Positions 16,933 through 27,967 are shown, counted from the stretch's first letter. The stretch: DNA of 64,000 nt from Xiheimicrobium sp033763395 (GCA_033763395.1 JANRKQ010000062.1:1-64000), one strand, 5' to 3'. Made by a program: numbers and translations. Notes: a model not told the origin generated them from the sequence alone.

Positions 16933-17958
16933 TCACACGGGAATCGAGAACACGTCGAGCCCGCGGCCGACCAGCACGATGAGCGCCGCGCACACCACGT
17001 AGGCCACGGGGAACCAGCGCCGGGCCCGCACGTCGAGGCGCTCGAGCCGCTCCCGGAGCTTCGCGGCGTCGTCGGTCGCGCCCTTCGCCTCGAGCGCCTG
17101 GAGCTGGTCGAACCAGCGCGCCACCACCACGCACTCGAGCAGCACCGCCGTCGTCATCACGTACGAGAGGTTGAAGAGCTGATCGAGCAGCACCGTGCTG
17201 CCCAGCCACGGCAGGTCGTCGGTGAAGGCGAGCTGCAGGAACACCACCGTCAGGAGCGCGGTGATGACGGTGCCCACGCGGGCCTCGACGTGCTGCGGCC
17301 GCAGGAAGAACACGAACCAGCAACACAACAGCACCAGCACGATGGGCGGCAGCATGGTGGTGAAGAGCACCCTCGAGGGCCGCTGGAGGAGCACCCCGAA
17401 GCGCACCTGCGAGCGCACCTGTGGCTCCGGCAGCCCGAGGTTTCCCGGGTACGTCACCTCGCGCACCTCGGCGATGGGCGCGCGCACCACCCAGCCGGGC
17501 ACGGTGAGGCCCTCCTTGAGGCCGCTCGCGCCGTCGACCTCGAACACCACCTCGCCCGCGCCGCGCTGCGCGTCCTCGAGCTCGACCACCACCTTCTGCC
17601 AGTCGAGCGGGAACGTGCCCAACCAGAACTTGTGGAAGAAGCGCCCTTCAATCACCACCTGTTGATACTTGAGGCCGCCCTCGAGCACCCTCGGCTCCTC
17701 GAAGACGGGGGTGCTGGTGAGCGCCCAGGCCTCGAGCAGGTTGACGAACCGCACCCGCTTCGTCGGGTCCTGCTCGCCCTTCCACTTGAACCAGAGAATG
17801 ACGCTCGCGTGGTACGAGTTCTCTTCGAGGTTGAGCGCCTCGACGTTGCGCACGAAGGCGCCCACCTGCACGCGCTCGGGCTCGGCCCGCGCGGTCCCCC
17901 CGAAGAGCAGGGCGCCCATCGAGAGGCAGAGCGTGAGGCACCGCGCGAGGTCTGCCAC
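16933..17958 (-). CDS. Pentameric ligand-gated ion channel homologue (Cys-loop superfamily)
   Basis: A 341-residue membrane protein of the prokaryotic pLGIC type (GLIC/ELIC relatives). After a signal peptide (1-25) comes a beta-rich extracellular domain with the hallmark FPLDWQ (116-121), equivalent to the Pro-loop of the superfamily and lacking the disulfide, as in bacteria. Four membrane helices follow: M1 196-219, M2 226-247 with EARVGTVITALLT and a closing DDLP, M3 258-282 and M4 315-333. M3 and M4 are joined by a short charged loop. GTG at 17958 was chosen because it begins the signal peptide. The ligand cannot be predicted. It is a single gene, divergent from the lipoprotein at 18178. 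Confidence 0.85.
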   Translation of the reverse strand: MADLARCLTLCLSMGALLFGGTARAEPERVQVGAFVRNVEALNLEENSYHASVILWFKWKGEQDPTKRVRFVNLLEAWALTSTPVFEEPRVLEGGLKYQQVVIEGRFFHKFWLGTFPLDWQKVVVELEDAQRGAGEVVFEVDGASGLKEGLTVPGWVVRAPIAEVREVTYPGNLGLPEPQVRSQVRFGVLLQRPSRVLFTTMLPPIVLVLLCCWFVFFLRPQHVEARVGTVITALLTVVFLQLAFTDDLPWLGSTVLLDQLFNLSYVMTTAVLLECVVVARWFDQLQALEAKGATDDAAKLRERLERLDVRARRWFPVAYVVCAALIVLVGRGLDVFSIPV

Positions 17959-18177
17959 GCCCCCATCGTACGGCGGCTTTCCGCCACGTCGACGAAGGAC
18001 TGAAGCGCTCCGCCGCCGCTCGAAGGTGGCGTCTTCCAACCCGTGACGACGTCTGTCACCCAAACCGGGCGACCGGGAGGGGAAACTGGCCGTCACTTCC
18101 GCTACAGTCCGACTTCTTCGAAGGATGGCCGCCTTCCTTCGTGCCCCTGCCAGCCATGGTACCGTGACGAGGACCGC

Positions 18178-19917
18178 ATGAACGCACGAGCCCTGCCCTT
18201 CTTTCTTGTCCCGCTGGTGTGTGCGTCGACAGCCTGCGATCGCACCCAGCAGGTGAGCATGATCACCTACTGCCGCGCCGACGTGGACTGCCCCGGCGCC
18301 TACCTCTGCGAGAACTTCGAGTGCGTGCCGAAGAACGCCAAGACGTGTGAGAACGTCAACGACGGCACGCCGATTCTCCAGCCGACGCCCCACACGGTCG
18401 ACTTCGGCACCACCACCTCGAACGCGCCCGTCGAGAAGAAGGTGCTGCTGTCGAACATCGGCAACTGCACGCTGACGCTCTTCGAGTCGACGCTCGCGAA
18501 GGCCGACGCGGGGCTGGGCTGCGAGTTCTGCGAGTCGACGTTCCCCAAAGAGGTCTTCCCCGGCCGCAACGTCGAGCTCACCCTCAAGTGGACGCCCGGC
18601 GAGCCGATGCCGCAGGCGAACGAGGTGCGCATTCTCTCGGACGACAAGGAGTACCCGACCTTCCGCCTGCCCGTGCGCGCCAACTACATCGGCTCGCCCA
18701 ACCTCACCGCGGCGCCCAACCCGGTCGACTTCGGCTACGTCGCCGTCGGCCGCCAGGGCAAGCGCAACGTCACCCTGTCGAACCGCGGCACCGGCACCGC
18801 GCCCATCACCATCAGCGCCATCACCATCGACCCGCCGATGAGCGACTTCGAGGTGGTGCAGCCGATGACGCTGCCCCGCACGCTGCGGCCCATCACCCAG
18901 GACAGCGACGCGTTGCTGTCGTTCGAGGCCCGCTTCACCCCGCGCAGCGCGGGCATGCCCGACGGCGGCGGTGACACCCTGGGCACGCTGGTGCTGGCGA
19001 CCAGCGAGGGCGAGCTCCGCATTCCGATGCAGGGCAACTCGGCCACCCCGCCGCGGGCGACGGTGACGCCGATGATGATCAACCTCGGAGACGTGCGCCT
19101 GGGCACCACCGTCTCGCGGCCCCTCACCATCAACAACGAGGGCGGCGCGCCGCTCACCGTGCGCACGACCTGGGGCGGCACCCGGCCCTCGACCGACCTC
19201 TCCATCGCGCCGCAGGCCATCCCCAACGTGGCGGGCGGCACCTTCACCGAGATTCAGGTCGTCGCCACCGCCACCGCCGAGGGGCCCATCACCGGGCTGC
19301 TGGTGCTGAACCTCAACGACCCGGCGCGCCCGAACATCACGATTCCCGTCATGGCGAACGGCGTCACCGGGCCCGGCCCCGAGGTGGTGAAGATCGAGAT
19401 GACGTACGACAACGGCTCTGACAACGCCTTCGACAACGACGTGCGCGACGTCGACATGACGCTCGAGCACCCGTTCGGGTACGTCTGCAACAAGCGCACG
19501 CCCAACCCGATGAACTGGGGCAGCTACGGGCAGCCGTCGTGGCTGGCCTTCGCGCCGAAAGAAGAGCCGGAGCGCATCATCCTCGCCGATGCGCGCACCG
19601 ACGGGACGTACAAGGTCCAGGTGACGTACCAGCAGGACTGCAAGTCGCTCCCGACCGCTTTGCTGGCGGGCATTCTGGGCATCTCGGTCGACGTGCTGGT
19701 CGACATCCTCACGGGCGGGGCGGTGCCGATTCCCGGGCAGGACGTGGGGCGCCTCATCGAGCAGGTGTGCCTCTCGCGCGGCAGCTCGGCCGTGGGCGTC
19801 AAGGTGTACGTCAACGGCATGCTCATCGCCGAGAAGAGCACCTCGCTGGGGCGGCGCGGCGACACGGCCTACGTGCTCGACCTCGTGCGGCGCAACGGCA
19901 CCTTCTCGGTCCCCTGA
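18178..19917 (+). CDS. Lipoprotein with ASH/choice-of-anchor-D type repeats
   Basis: A 579-residue lipoprotein with lipobox ASTAC (Cys20). A short Cys-rich segment (CRADVDCPGAYLCENFEC) is followed by several immunoglobulin-like modules of the ASH/choice-of-anchor D type, each starting near VDFGTT, VDFGYVAVGRQG or NLGDVRLGTTV and containing the LSNxGxxxLTL pattern. The last 170 residues are a different domain with PFGYVCN. It probably resides on the outer membrane or cell surface. The next gene encodes a similar protein 15 nt downstream, so the two form a unit, followed by a kinase. Confidence 0.85.
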   Translation: MNARALPFFLVPLVCASTACDRTQQVSMITYCRADVDCPGAYLCENFECVPKNAKTCENVNDGTPILQPTPHTVDFGTTTSNAPVEKKVLLSNIGNCTLTLFESTLAKADAGLGCEFCESTFPKEVFPGRNVELTLKWTPGEPMPQANEVRILSDDKEYPTFRLPVRANYIGSPNLTAAPNPVDFGYVAVGRQGKRNVTLSNRGTGTAPITISAITIDPPMSDFEVVQPMTLPRTLRPITQDSDALLSFEARFTPRSAGMPDGGGDTLGTLVLATSEGELRIPMQGNSATPPRATVTPMMINLGDVRLGTTVSRPLTINNEGGAPLTVRTTWGGTRPSTDLSIAPQAIPNVAGGTFTEIQVVATATAEGPITGLLVLNLNDPARPNITIPVMANGVTGPGPEVVKIEMTYDNGSDNAFDNDVRDVDMTLEHPFGYVCNKRTPNPMNWGSYGQPSWLAFAPKEEPERIILADARTDGTYKVQVTYQQDCKSLPTALLAGILGISVDVLVDILTGGAVPIPGQDVGRLIEQVCLSRGSSAVGVKVYVNGMLIAEKSTSLGRRGDTAYVLDLVRRNGTFSVP

Positions 19918-19932
19918 AAGGAGCGCTGAGCG

Positions 19933-21900
19933 ATGACTTCGACCCGCGTCCTCCTGCCGCTCCTGCTGCTGCTCGGCTGCACCAACCGGCCGCCCGACGG
20001 CACCGTCATGATGGGCAACGGCATCGGCCCGTTCCGCGGCCTGCGCGCCCTGCCCCGCCAGCTCGCCTTCACCTGCGTCACGCCGGGCTGCGACACCACG
20101 CTGCTGGTGAAGGTGCAGTCGACAGTGAACCGCCGCGTCGCCATCAAGCGCGTCATCCTCTCGAAGGCGTCGGCTGAGTACGCGCTGGCCCCGTCACAGA
20201 CCGCGCCCTTCATTCTCGGCGCGGCGGCCGACTTCGGCATCGACGTTCGCTACACGCCGCAGGCCGCGCCCTCGGCCGACGACCTGAAGGTGCTCGTCAC
20301 CTACACCGACGCGTCGCCCGACGAGTCCGATCCCGACCGCCTCGAGCCGGGCGAGCTCGAGATTCCCATCGTGCGGCGCCTCGTGGGAGAGCCCGCCCTC
20401 GCGGTGAACCCCGGCAAGCTGACGTTCGGCCTGGTCCCGACGGGCACCTCGAAGGAGCTCCCCATCACCGTCAGCAACGCGGGCTTCGGCAACATCGCGC
20501 TGGCGCTCGACCAGTCCGACGCGGGGCACCCGTGGGTGTCGGTGACGCTCCCCGCGATGACGGCGCTGGTGCCCGACGCGGGCGTGCCGGTGCCGGTGCG
20601 CTTCTCGCCGGCCACGCGCGGCTACTACCGGGGCGACGTCGTCATCGGCTCGTCGACTCCGGCGGTGGGCGAGGTGACGTTCGAGGTCGAAGGCACCAGC
20701 TTCATCGACGGCGTCATCGCGCTCGAGCCCGAGGAGCGCGCCATCGACTTCGGCGACGTGCCCCGCCGGCAGCGCCGCACCGTCACCGTGCAGCTCGCGA
20801 ACCTCGGCGGCCAGTCGCTCTTCGTCTCGGGCGTGTCAGTGCGTGACCTGTCGAACAACGTGCGCGCGTCGCTCCCTAACGCGATGCAGAACGCCACCCT
20901 CATGCCGCTCACCCGGCTGCCCATTACCATCGAGCTCGACGCGTCGATGCCCGGGCAGGTCGACGCCACGCTCGTCATCGCGTCGACCGACGTGGCGCGG
21001 CCCAGCCTCGAGATTCCGATTCGGGGCACCGTCACCGAGCCGCGGCTGACGGTGAACCCCACCATGCTGGCGTGGGGCTCGGTGCCGCTGAGCTGGCAGG
21101 TGGCGCGGCCCCTCGAGCTGCAGAACACCGGCTTCGGCAACCTCACCGTGCGCCGCATCACCTTCGTCGGCGGCACCTCGAACCTGTACTCGCTCAAGAA
21201 CGTGCCCGCGCTGCCTGCCACCATCGCCACCGGGGGCCGCGCCGTCGTCGAGGTCGAGTTCCGCGCCGACACCATGGCCACCTTCGGCGGAGAGCTGTCC
21301 ATCGAGACCGACGACCCGGTGAACACCATCGTCACCATTCCACTGTCGGCCACCGGCGCCTCGTGCAACCAGGGGTGTATGGTGGCCAACGCGACGCCCT
21401 CGTGCATGAACGGCACCTGCGGCATCGCGAGCTGCAACATGGGCTACCACAACACCGACGGCATGCTGTCGAACGGGTGTGAGTGCCAGGAGCTGGGCAT
21501 GGACCCGGCGGCGTTCTGCAGCATGGGCGTCTACAAGGGCGTCTTGCGTGACACCTCGGGCGGCTCGGCGCAGCACACCGGCATGGTGCCGACCGAAGAC
21601 GACGTCGACTGGGTCGGCTTCTACGCGGAGGACGCCAACAACGTCTTCGGCGACGACTTCGACGTGCGCATCAACTTGACGGCGTCAGACCCGAACATCG
21701 TCATGTGCGTCTACCGGCAGCGCTCGACGGCGCGGCAAGGCCTGTGCTCGATGAACGAGGCCACCTGCGACATTCGCAGCTACCGGAAGGATGGCAGCCT
21801 CGGCACCGACGACGGCGCCGACTTCGACATCAAGGTGTACCGGCGGGCGAACAGCGCGCCGACGTGCACCACGTACTCGTTGAGCATGCAGAACGGCTGA
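19933..21900 (+). CDS. Lipoprotein with ASH/choice-of-anchor-D repeats (tandem partner)
   Basis: A 655-residue lipoprotein with lipobox LLLGC (Cys16). Repeated immunoglobulin-like modules carry LTFGLVPTGTSKEL, IDFGDVPRRQ and LAWGSVPLSW. After about residue 475 it has a Cys-rich stretch (CNQGCMVANATPSC, CECQ) and a C-terminal domain resembling pre-peptidase C-terminal modules with DDVDWVGFY. AAAGGAG lies 9 nt before the ATG. It is the second gene in a tandem pair with 18178-19917 and shares its architecture. Confidence 0.85.
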   Translation: MTSTRVLLPLLLLLGCTNRPPDGTVMMGNGIGPFRGLRALPRQLAFTCVTPGCDTTLLVKVQSTVNRRVAIKRVILSKASAEYALAPSQTAPFILGAAADFGIDVRYTPQAAPSADDLKVLVTYTDASPDESDPDRLEPGELEIPIVRRLVGEPALAVNPGKLTFGLVPTGTSKELPITVSNAGFGNIALALDQSDAGHPWVSVTLPAMTALVPDAGVPVPVRFSPATRGYYRGDVVIGSSTPAVGEVTFEVEGTSFIDGVIALEPEERAIDFGDVPRRQRRTVTVQLANLGGQSLFVSGVSVRDLSNNVRASLPNAMQNATLMPLTRLPITIELDASMPGQVDATLVIASTDVARPSLEIPIRGTVTEPRLTVNPTMLAWGSVPLSWQVARPLELQNTGFGNLTVRRITFVGGTSNLYSLKNVPALPATIATGGRAVVEVEFRADTMATFGGELSIETDDPVNTIVTIPLSATGASCNQGCMVANATPSCMNGTCGIASCNMGYHNTDGMLSNGCECQELGMDPAAFCSMGVYKGVLRDTSGGSAQHTGMVPTEDDVDWVGFYAEDANNVFGDDFDVRINLTASDPNIVMCVYRQRSTARQGLCSMNEATCDIRSYRKDGSLGTDDGADFDIKVYRRANSAPTCTTYSLSMQNG

Positions 21901-21927
21901 CGCGGTGCTTCGGCTGCGGGGTTGGGC

Positions 21928-23382
<1,455 letters not shown>

Positions 23383-23424
23383 GCCGGGCTTGCACTTCGT
23401 GGGCAGGTGAGGTGTCTGGTCCTC

Positions 23425-25305
23425 ATGAAGGCCTCGCTCCCATTTCTTGCGCTTGGTTTTGGTCTCACCTTCGGCGTCATCGCGTCGAGCTGCGGTCCGT
23501 CGCGGCCGCTGTGCACGCCGACGAGCTGTACGGGCTGTTGCGACAACACCACCGGCGCGTGCATCACCATCACGAGCTCGGCGCAGTGCGGGCAGCGCGG
23601 AGAGACGTGCCGGGCGTGCGGGCTGGGCGAGAGCTGCACCTTCGGGGCGTGCTCGGGCGGCAACATCGGCACGACGGGCGGCGGCTTTGGTGGTTCCGGC
23701 GGAGGCGGGTCGGCGGGCGGCGGCTCCGCGGCGGGCGGCGGTTTCGCGGGCGGGTCTGGCGGTGGCTTCGCGGGCGGGTCTGGCGGCGGCTTCGGTGGCG
23801 GCGCGGCGGGCGGGGTGGGTGGAGGCGCTGCGTGCGATGGCTGCCTGCTGCCAAACGGCACCTGCCGGCTGCGCAACACCTCGCAGCAGTCAGACACCAT
23901 CTGCGGCGCGGGCGGAGTGCAGTGCCTCTCGTGCGTCGGAACGCCCAACCCGGTCTGCAGCAACGGCGGGTGCGTCGGAGGGGCGGGCGGTGGCGCAGCG
24001 GGCGGTGCTGGCGGCGGCGGAGCGCCCCCTTCCTGCAACTCGGCGAGCTGCTTCGACGGCTGCTGCAACGGCACGCTGTGCGTGCGCGCGCCGGCCAACG
24101 GCAACAATCAGACCTGCGGCTTCGGCGGACAGGCGTGCGCGAACTGCGCGCAGTCGGGGCAGACCTGCAACCTGGTGACGCTCACCTGTCAGAGCGGAGC
24201 GGGCGGCGGGGCGGGTGGTGGCTTCGGCGGTGGGGCAGGCGGCGGCTTCGCAGGCGGTGCCGGTGGTGGCTTCGCGGGTGGCGGGCCGGGGGCGGGAGAC
24301 TCGTGCGCGACGGCGATTCCCATCACCCTCAGCGCCTTCTCGGCCCTCGTGAACGGCGACCTCGTTGGCTACGCGAACGACACCACGGCGTGCTCGGGCT
24401 TCGGGCCTGATGCGGTCTGGTCGGTCTCGGTGCCGCAGACCGGCTCGCTCACGGTGACGGTGACGGCGAGCGGCTTCGCGCCGAGGGTGAGCGTGCGCAG
24501 CACGTGTACGACGTCGACGACGCTGGGCTGCGACTCGGTGCCCTCGGCGGGCCTCGTCGACGTCACGACCGGAACACTCACGGCGGGGACGTACTTCATC
24601 TGGGTCGACTCGGACGCGCCGTCCTCCTTCAACTCGTACTCGATGCAGGTGAACTTCCAGCCGTCGGGCGCTGGCGGCGGTGGGGCGGGCGGCGGCGGAC
24701 CCATCGGCGGCGGCAGCGCGGGCGGCTCCGCGGGGAGCTACGTGAGTTCCTCCATCTTCGCGGCCTGCGACGACCTCTCGGTGGGCGCCACCACGCTGCT
24801 CGACTCGACGACCCTGCCCGCCATCGGTGACGACGTCGCCACCAGCACCCTGCCGGTTCCGTTGGGCGTATTCCCCTTCTTCGGCCAGCCGATGAGCCAC
24901 TACGGCGTGCAGACCAACGGCATGGTGCAGTTCTTCCCCAGCTCGTCGGGAGTCGTCTCGACGTCGTACACCGACGCGCCGATTCCAACTTCGTCCGCGC
25001 CCAATGGGTTCGCGGCGCCGCTGTGGAACGACCTCTTCCCCGACACCACGTCGTCGATTCGGGTGCGCACCTTCTCGACGGGCGGCAGTCGATTCACCGT
25101 GAGCTGGCTCAACATCGCGGCGCCCAGCAGCGAGTTCCAGGCGAAGTTCTTCGCCACGGGCGTCATCGAGTTCCACTACTGCAGCATGCCGGGCGTCACC
25201 CAGACGGGCCTGTCGATTGGCGTCGAAGCGCCGTCGGGCCTGACGGGCACTGCGGGCGCGGTGCCGTCGACGTGGACGGGCAGCGGCATTCGTTTCACGC
25301 CCTGA
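23425..25305 (+). CDS. Large Cys/Gly-rich lipoprotein, paralogue of the gene at 1842
   Basis: A 626-residue surface lipoprotein with lipobox VIASSC. The N-terminal Cys module (CTPTSCTGCCD, CGQRGETCRACGLGESC) matches that of the gene at 1842. Gly-rich linkers alternate with two more Cys modules. A pre-peptidase-like beta-domain follows (CATAIPITL to MQVNF), and the C-terminal 190 residues form a nidogen-like or choice-of-anchor domain (GVQTNGMVQFF, PLWNDLFPD, EFQAKFFATGVIEF). ATG at 23425 directly precedes the signal peptide. It is probably surface exposed. Its 3' end overlaps the convergent CorA-like gene by 11 nt. Confidence 0.85.
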   Translation: MKASLPFLALGFGLTFGVIASSCGPSRPLCTPTSCTGCCDNTTGACITITSSAQCGQRGETCRACGLGESCTFGACSGGNIGTTGGGFGGSGGGGSAGGGSAAGGGFAGGSGGGFAGGSGGGFGGGAAGGVGGGAACDGCLLPNGTCRLRNTSQQSDTICGAGGVQCLSCVGTPNPVCSNGGCVGGAGGGAAGGAGGGGAPPSCNSASCFDGCCNGTLCVRAPANGNNQTCGFGGQACANCAQSGQTCNLVTLTCQSGAGGGAGGGFGGGAGGGFAGGAGGGFAGGGPGAGDSCATAIPITLSAFSALVNGDLVGYANDTTACSGFGPDAVWSVSVPQTGSLTVTVTASGFAPRVSVRSTCTTSTTLGCDSVPSAGLVDVTTGTLTAGTYFIWVDSDAPSSFNSYSMQVNFQPSGAGGGGAGGGGPIGGGSAGGSAGSYVSSSIFAACDDLSVGATTLLDSTTLPAIGDDVATSTLPVPLGVFPFFGQPMSHYGVQTNGMVQFFPSSSGVVSTSYTDAPIPTSSAPNGFAAPLWNDLFPDTTSSIRVRTFSTGGSRFTVSWLNIAAPSSEFQAKFFATGVIEFHYCSMPGVTQTGLSIGVEAPSGLTGTAGAVPSTWTGSGIRFTP

Positions 25306-26083
25306 CGGGCACGCCACGTTCCGGCAACGACTTCGGCGTCGCCGTGGGCCGCGGCTCGTCCTCGAAGCGCGACAGCCGCCGGCGCATCACCAGGCCGAGG
25401 CCGAGGCCGGCCACCACCACGCCCCAGAAGAGCCAGGGACCCGAGACGGCCTCGAGGCCGCTGCGCAGCTCCATGCCGAAGATGGAGGCCAGCGCCGTCA
25501 TCGGCAGGAACACCGCGGCCACCACGTTGAGCGAATGGCTCGCCCGCGCCAGGTCGAGGCTCACCGCGGCCTGGGCCTCGGCCTTCTGGGCGGTGACGAA
25601 GTCGATGGCGTCGCGGGCCTCGGCGGTGACGAGGTCGATGGCGCGCTCGACGTCGTTGGCGCGGTCGCGCAGGGTGATGAGCTCGCGGTCTTCGATGGCG
25701 TCACGCGCCGCCTGGAGCGTCTGCGCGAGGTGATGAGCGGTGCGCTGGAGCGGCGTCGCCTCACGGAGCACGTCGAACCAGTCGCGCGCGCGGCTGGCCA
25801 GGCGCAGGTGCTCCTCGAGCTCGTCGACGGCGCGCTCGAACTCGGTGACGTGTTCGCGCAGGGCGCCGACGCCAGCGCCCTGGCCCGAGGCCTTCCACTG
25901 GCCCGCGGCGTCCCGCCAGAAGAGCCGCGCGACACGCTCGGGCCGGCCGGCCTGCGGCACCTCGTGCAGTACCAGCAGCAGGTGGCCCTCATGCACCATC
26001 GCGCGCTGGCGGCCGGCCGCGTCGCCCATGCGGGCCCGGAAGCGGGCGGGCACATTCCACTGGTTCGGAATCGGAGTTCGCAT
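25295..26083 (-). CDS. CorA-like membrane protein lacking the GMN motif
   Basis: A 262-residue protein with the topology of CorA magnesium channels: an N-terminal soluble part, a long coiled coil (about 75-185) and two C-terminal membrane helices (about 186-202 and 217-234). The signature GMN at the end of the first helix is GME here (203-205), preceded by MTALASIF, which otherwise matches the family. The change of Asn to Glu in the selectivity loop suggests another ion or a non-channel role. It is shorter than typical CorA (about 316). It overlaps the convergent lipoprotein gene by 11 nt. Confidence 0.8.
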   Translation of the reverse strand: MRTPIPNQWNVPARFRARMGDAAGRQRAMVHEGHLLLVLHEVPQAGRPERVARLFWRDAAGQWKASGQGAGVGALREHVTEFERAVDELEEHLRLASRARDWFDVLREATPLQRTAHHLAQTLQAARDAIEDRELITLRDRANDVERAIDLVTAEARDAIDFVTAQKAEAQAAVSLDLARASHSLNVVAAVFLPMTALASIFGMELRSGLEAVSGPWLFWGVVVAGLGLGLVMRRRLSRFEDEPRPTATPKSLPERGVPVRA

Positions 26084-26407
26084 GCCCGAAGCGTCGACAT
26101 CGAACGTGACGGGACGGTGTCGGCAGGGCGGCGGCTCGCGGGCGTGCGCGCAACATCAAGGGGCGTGCCGTGCAGGGCGACTGAAGGTGGCCATCCGCCT
26201 CGACTCCGACGAGCTGGGGGAGGCCGCCAGCGCGGGCTTTCCGCGTGGTGGTCAAGCGGCGTGGCGTCGAGACGGGGCCGCTCAACCCACGGCCGCGGCG
26301 CTGGCTTCAGCGCGGCGGAACCCGAGCCGAACGGGCGCAGACGTCCCATCAACGGCCGCGGCGCTGGCTTCGGCGCACCAGCCTCGCCGACGCGAGCCCG
26401 AGCCAGC
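26084..26407. other. Gene-free interval with a 20-bp direct repeat
   Basis: This interval between the CorA-like and isomerase genes has no convincing gene. It contains a 20-bp direct repeat, ACGGCCGCGGCGCTGGCTTC, at 26289-26308 and 26352-26371, 63 nt apart, with a related ACGGCCGCGGC near 26442 inside the end of the isomerase gene. Long open frames here are low complexity. A promoter for the CorA-like gene is expected at the left-hand end. Confidence 0.5.
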
Positions 26408-27967
26408 TCAGCGGAAGAAGCGGTCGGCGACACACACGGCCGCGGCCTCTCGCTGAACACGGCCGTTGGCGGCGAGGTGGCGCAGCACCGTGAACACCGT
26501 CTCGACGTCGGCGGTGTGCGCCTTCTCGGCAACCTCCGCGGCAGTGCGCGGCGTGCTGTCGAGCGCGGCCAGCACCTGGTGCTGGACCTGTAGCACCGCC
26601 GTCGCCGCCTTCTTTCCGGCCTCGACGCCGGGCTGGTGGTACGCGTTGACGCCCACGAGCGAGCCATACAACCCCACCGCGCGCTCGAACACCGCGATGA
26701 GGGCGCCGAGCGAGCGGGCCGACACGTCGGGCACGGTGAGCGTCATCGACTCGCGCCCCTTCTCGTCGAGCGCGGCGCGGGTGCCGAGGAGGAAACCCAG
26801 CAGGTAGTCGCCCGAGGTGACGTCGGGCTCGACCTCGAGCGAGGCGCCCGCGCGGTCCTTCAGCACCTCGACGAAGAGGACGAAGAAGTTGGGCACGCCC
26901 TCGCGCAGCTGCTGCACGTAGGCGTGCTGGTCGGTCGAGCCCTTGTTCCCGTACACCGCCAGGCCCTGGTGCACGACCGCGCCCGAGCGGTCCTTCTCCT
27001 TGCCGAGGGACTCCATGACGAGCTGTTGCAGGTAGCGCGACAACAGCAGCAGCCGGTCCTTGTACGGCAACACGACGAGGTCCTTCTCGCCTCGGCCGCC
27101 CGTCGCGTGGTGCCACATGAGCGCCAGGAGCGCGGCCGGGTTCTTCGACACCGAGCGCTCGCGCGTGGCCACGTCGGCGAGCCGGGCGCCCTCGAGGAGC
27201 GCGTCGATGTCGAGGCCCTGAAGCGCCGCGGGGAGGAGACCGACCGCCGACAGCTGTGAGGTGCGGCCGCCGACCCAGTCCCACATGGGGAAGCGGGCGA
27301 GCCACGAGGCCGCGAGGGTGTGGAGTTCGCTCCCGTCGCTGGTGACGGCCACCGCGTGCGCCTCGAAGGCCAGGCCCGCGCGCGCGTAGGCGGCCTTCGC
27401 TTCGAGCATGCCGTTGCGGGTCTCTTTCGTCCCGCCGGACTTCGAGATGACGACGGTGAGGGTGGCGTCGAGGCGTCCGTCGAGCCGGGCGAAGACGCGG
27501 TCGAAGCCGTCGGGGTCGGTGTTGTCGAAGAAGTGGAGCCGCATCGCATCACGCGGCGTGCCCAGCGCGTCGTGGGCCAGCTGGGGCCCGAGCGCCGAGC
27601 CGCCGATGCCGATGAGCAGCACGTCGGTGAAGCGCACCTTCGACGGCGCGACAACGCGGCCTTCATGCACGTCACGGGCGAACGTCTTCACCTGGCTCAG
27701 CGCGGCCCGAATCGCATCGGCTTCGGCCTTCGGCGCGAGGTCCGGCGCGCGCAGCCAGTAGTGCCCGACACGTCGACCTTCGTCGGGGTTCGCGACAGCG
27801 CCCGCCTCGAGCGCCGCCATCTCGTCGAAGGCCTGCGTGAGCGGGGCCTGCATGGCGTCGAGCCACCCGTCCGAGAAGCGCATCTTCGAGACGTCGAGCG
27901 TGAGGCTGAGCGAGTCGACGACGCAGAGGTGCCGCTGGTAGCGCTGCCAGTCCGAAAGAGAAGCCAT
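26408..27967 (-). CDS. pgi: Glucose-6-phosphate isomerase
   Basis: Interconverts glucose-6-phosphate and fructose-6-phosphate in glycolysis and gluconeogenesis. The protein has 519 residues. Visible family features are IGIGGSALGPQLAHDA, the phosphate-binding SKSGGTKET, GGRTSQLSAVG, the EKDRSG and GNKGSTDQHAYVQQL segments with the catalytic Glu and His, and NAYHQPGVEAGKKAA. The last 60 residues add a small helix-turn-helix-like extension (LDSTPRTAAEVAEKAH, VLRHLAANGRVQRE) that looks like a winged-helix and is not part of the catalytic core of E. coli Pgi. ATG at 27967 starts the conserved region. With glgA at 36338 it points to active hexose-phosphate and glycogen metabolism. Confidence 0.94.
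   Translation of the reverse strand: MASLSDWQRYQRHLCVVDSLSLTLDVSKMRFSDGWLDAMQAPLTQAFDEMAALEAGAVANPDEGRRVGHYWLRAPDLAPKAEADAIRAALSQVKTFARDVHEGRVVAPSKVRFTDVLLIGIGGSALGPQLAHDALGTPRDAMRLHFFDNTDPDGFDRVFARLDGRLDATLTVVISKSGGTKETRNGMLEAKAAYARAGLAFEAHAVAVTSDGSELHTLAASWLARFPMWDWVGGRTSQLSAVGLLPAALQGLDIDALLEGARLADVATRERSVSKNPAALLALMWHHATGGRGEKDLVVLPYKDRLLLLSRYLQQLVMESLGKEKDRSGAVVHQGLAVYGNKGSTDQHAYVQQLREGVPNFFVLFVEVLKDRAGASLEVEPDVTSGDYLLGFLLGTRAALDEKGRESMTLTVPDVSARSLGALIAVFERAVGLYGSLVGVNAYHQPGVEAGKKAATAVLQVQHQVLAALDSTPRTAAEVAEKAHTADVETVFTVLRHLAANGRVQREAAAVCVADRFFR

Noticed and set aside
16024..18003. Long plus-strand open frame across the SDR and pLGIC genes
   Set aside because: It is antisense to recognised SDR and channel genes and has no similarity or start context.
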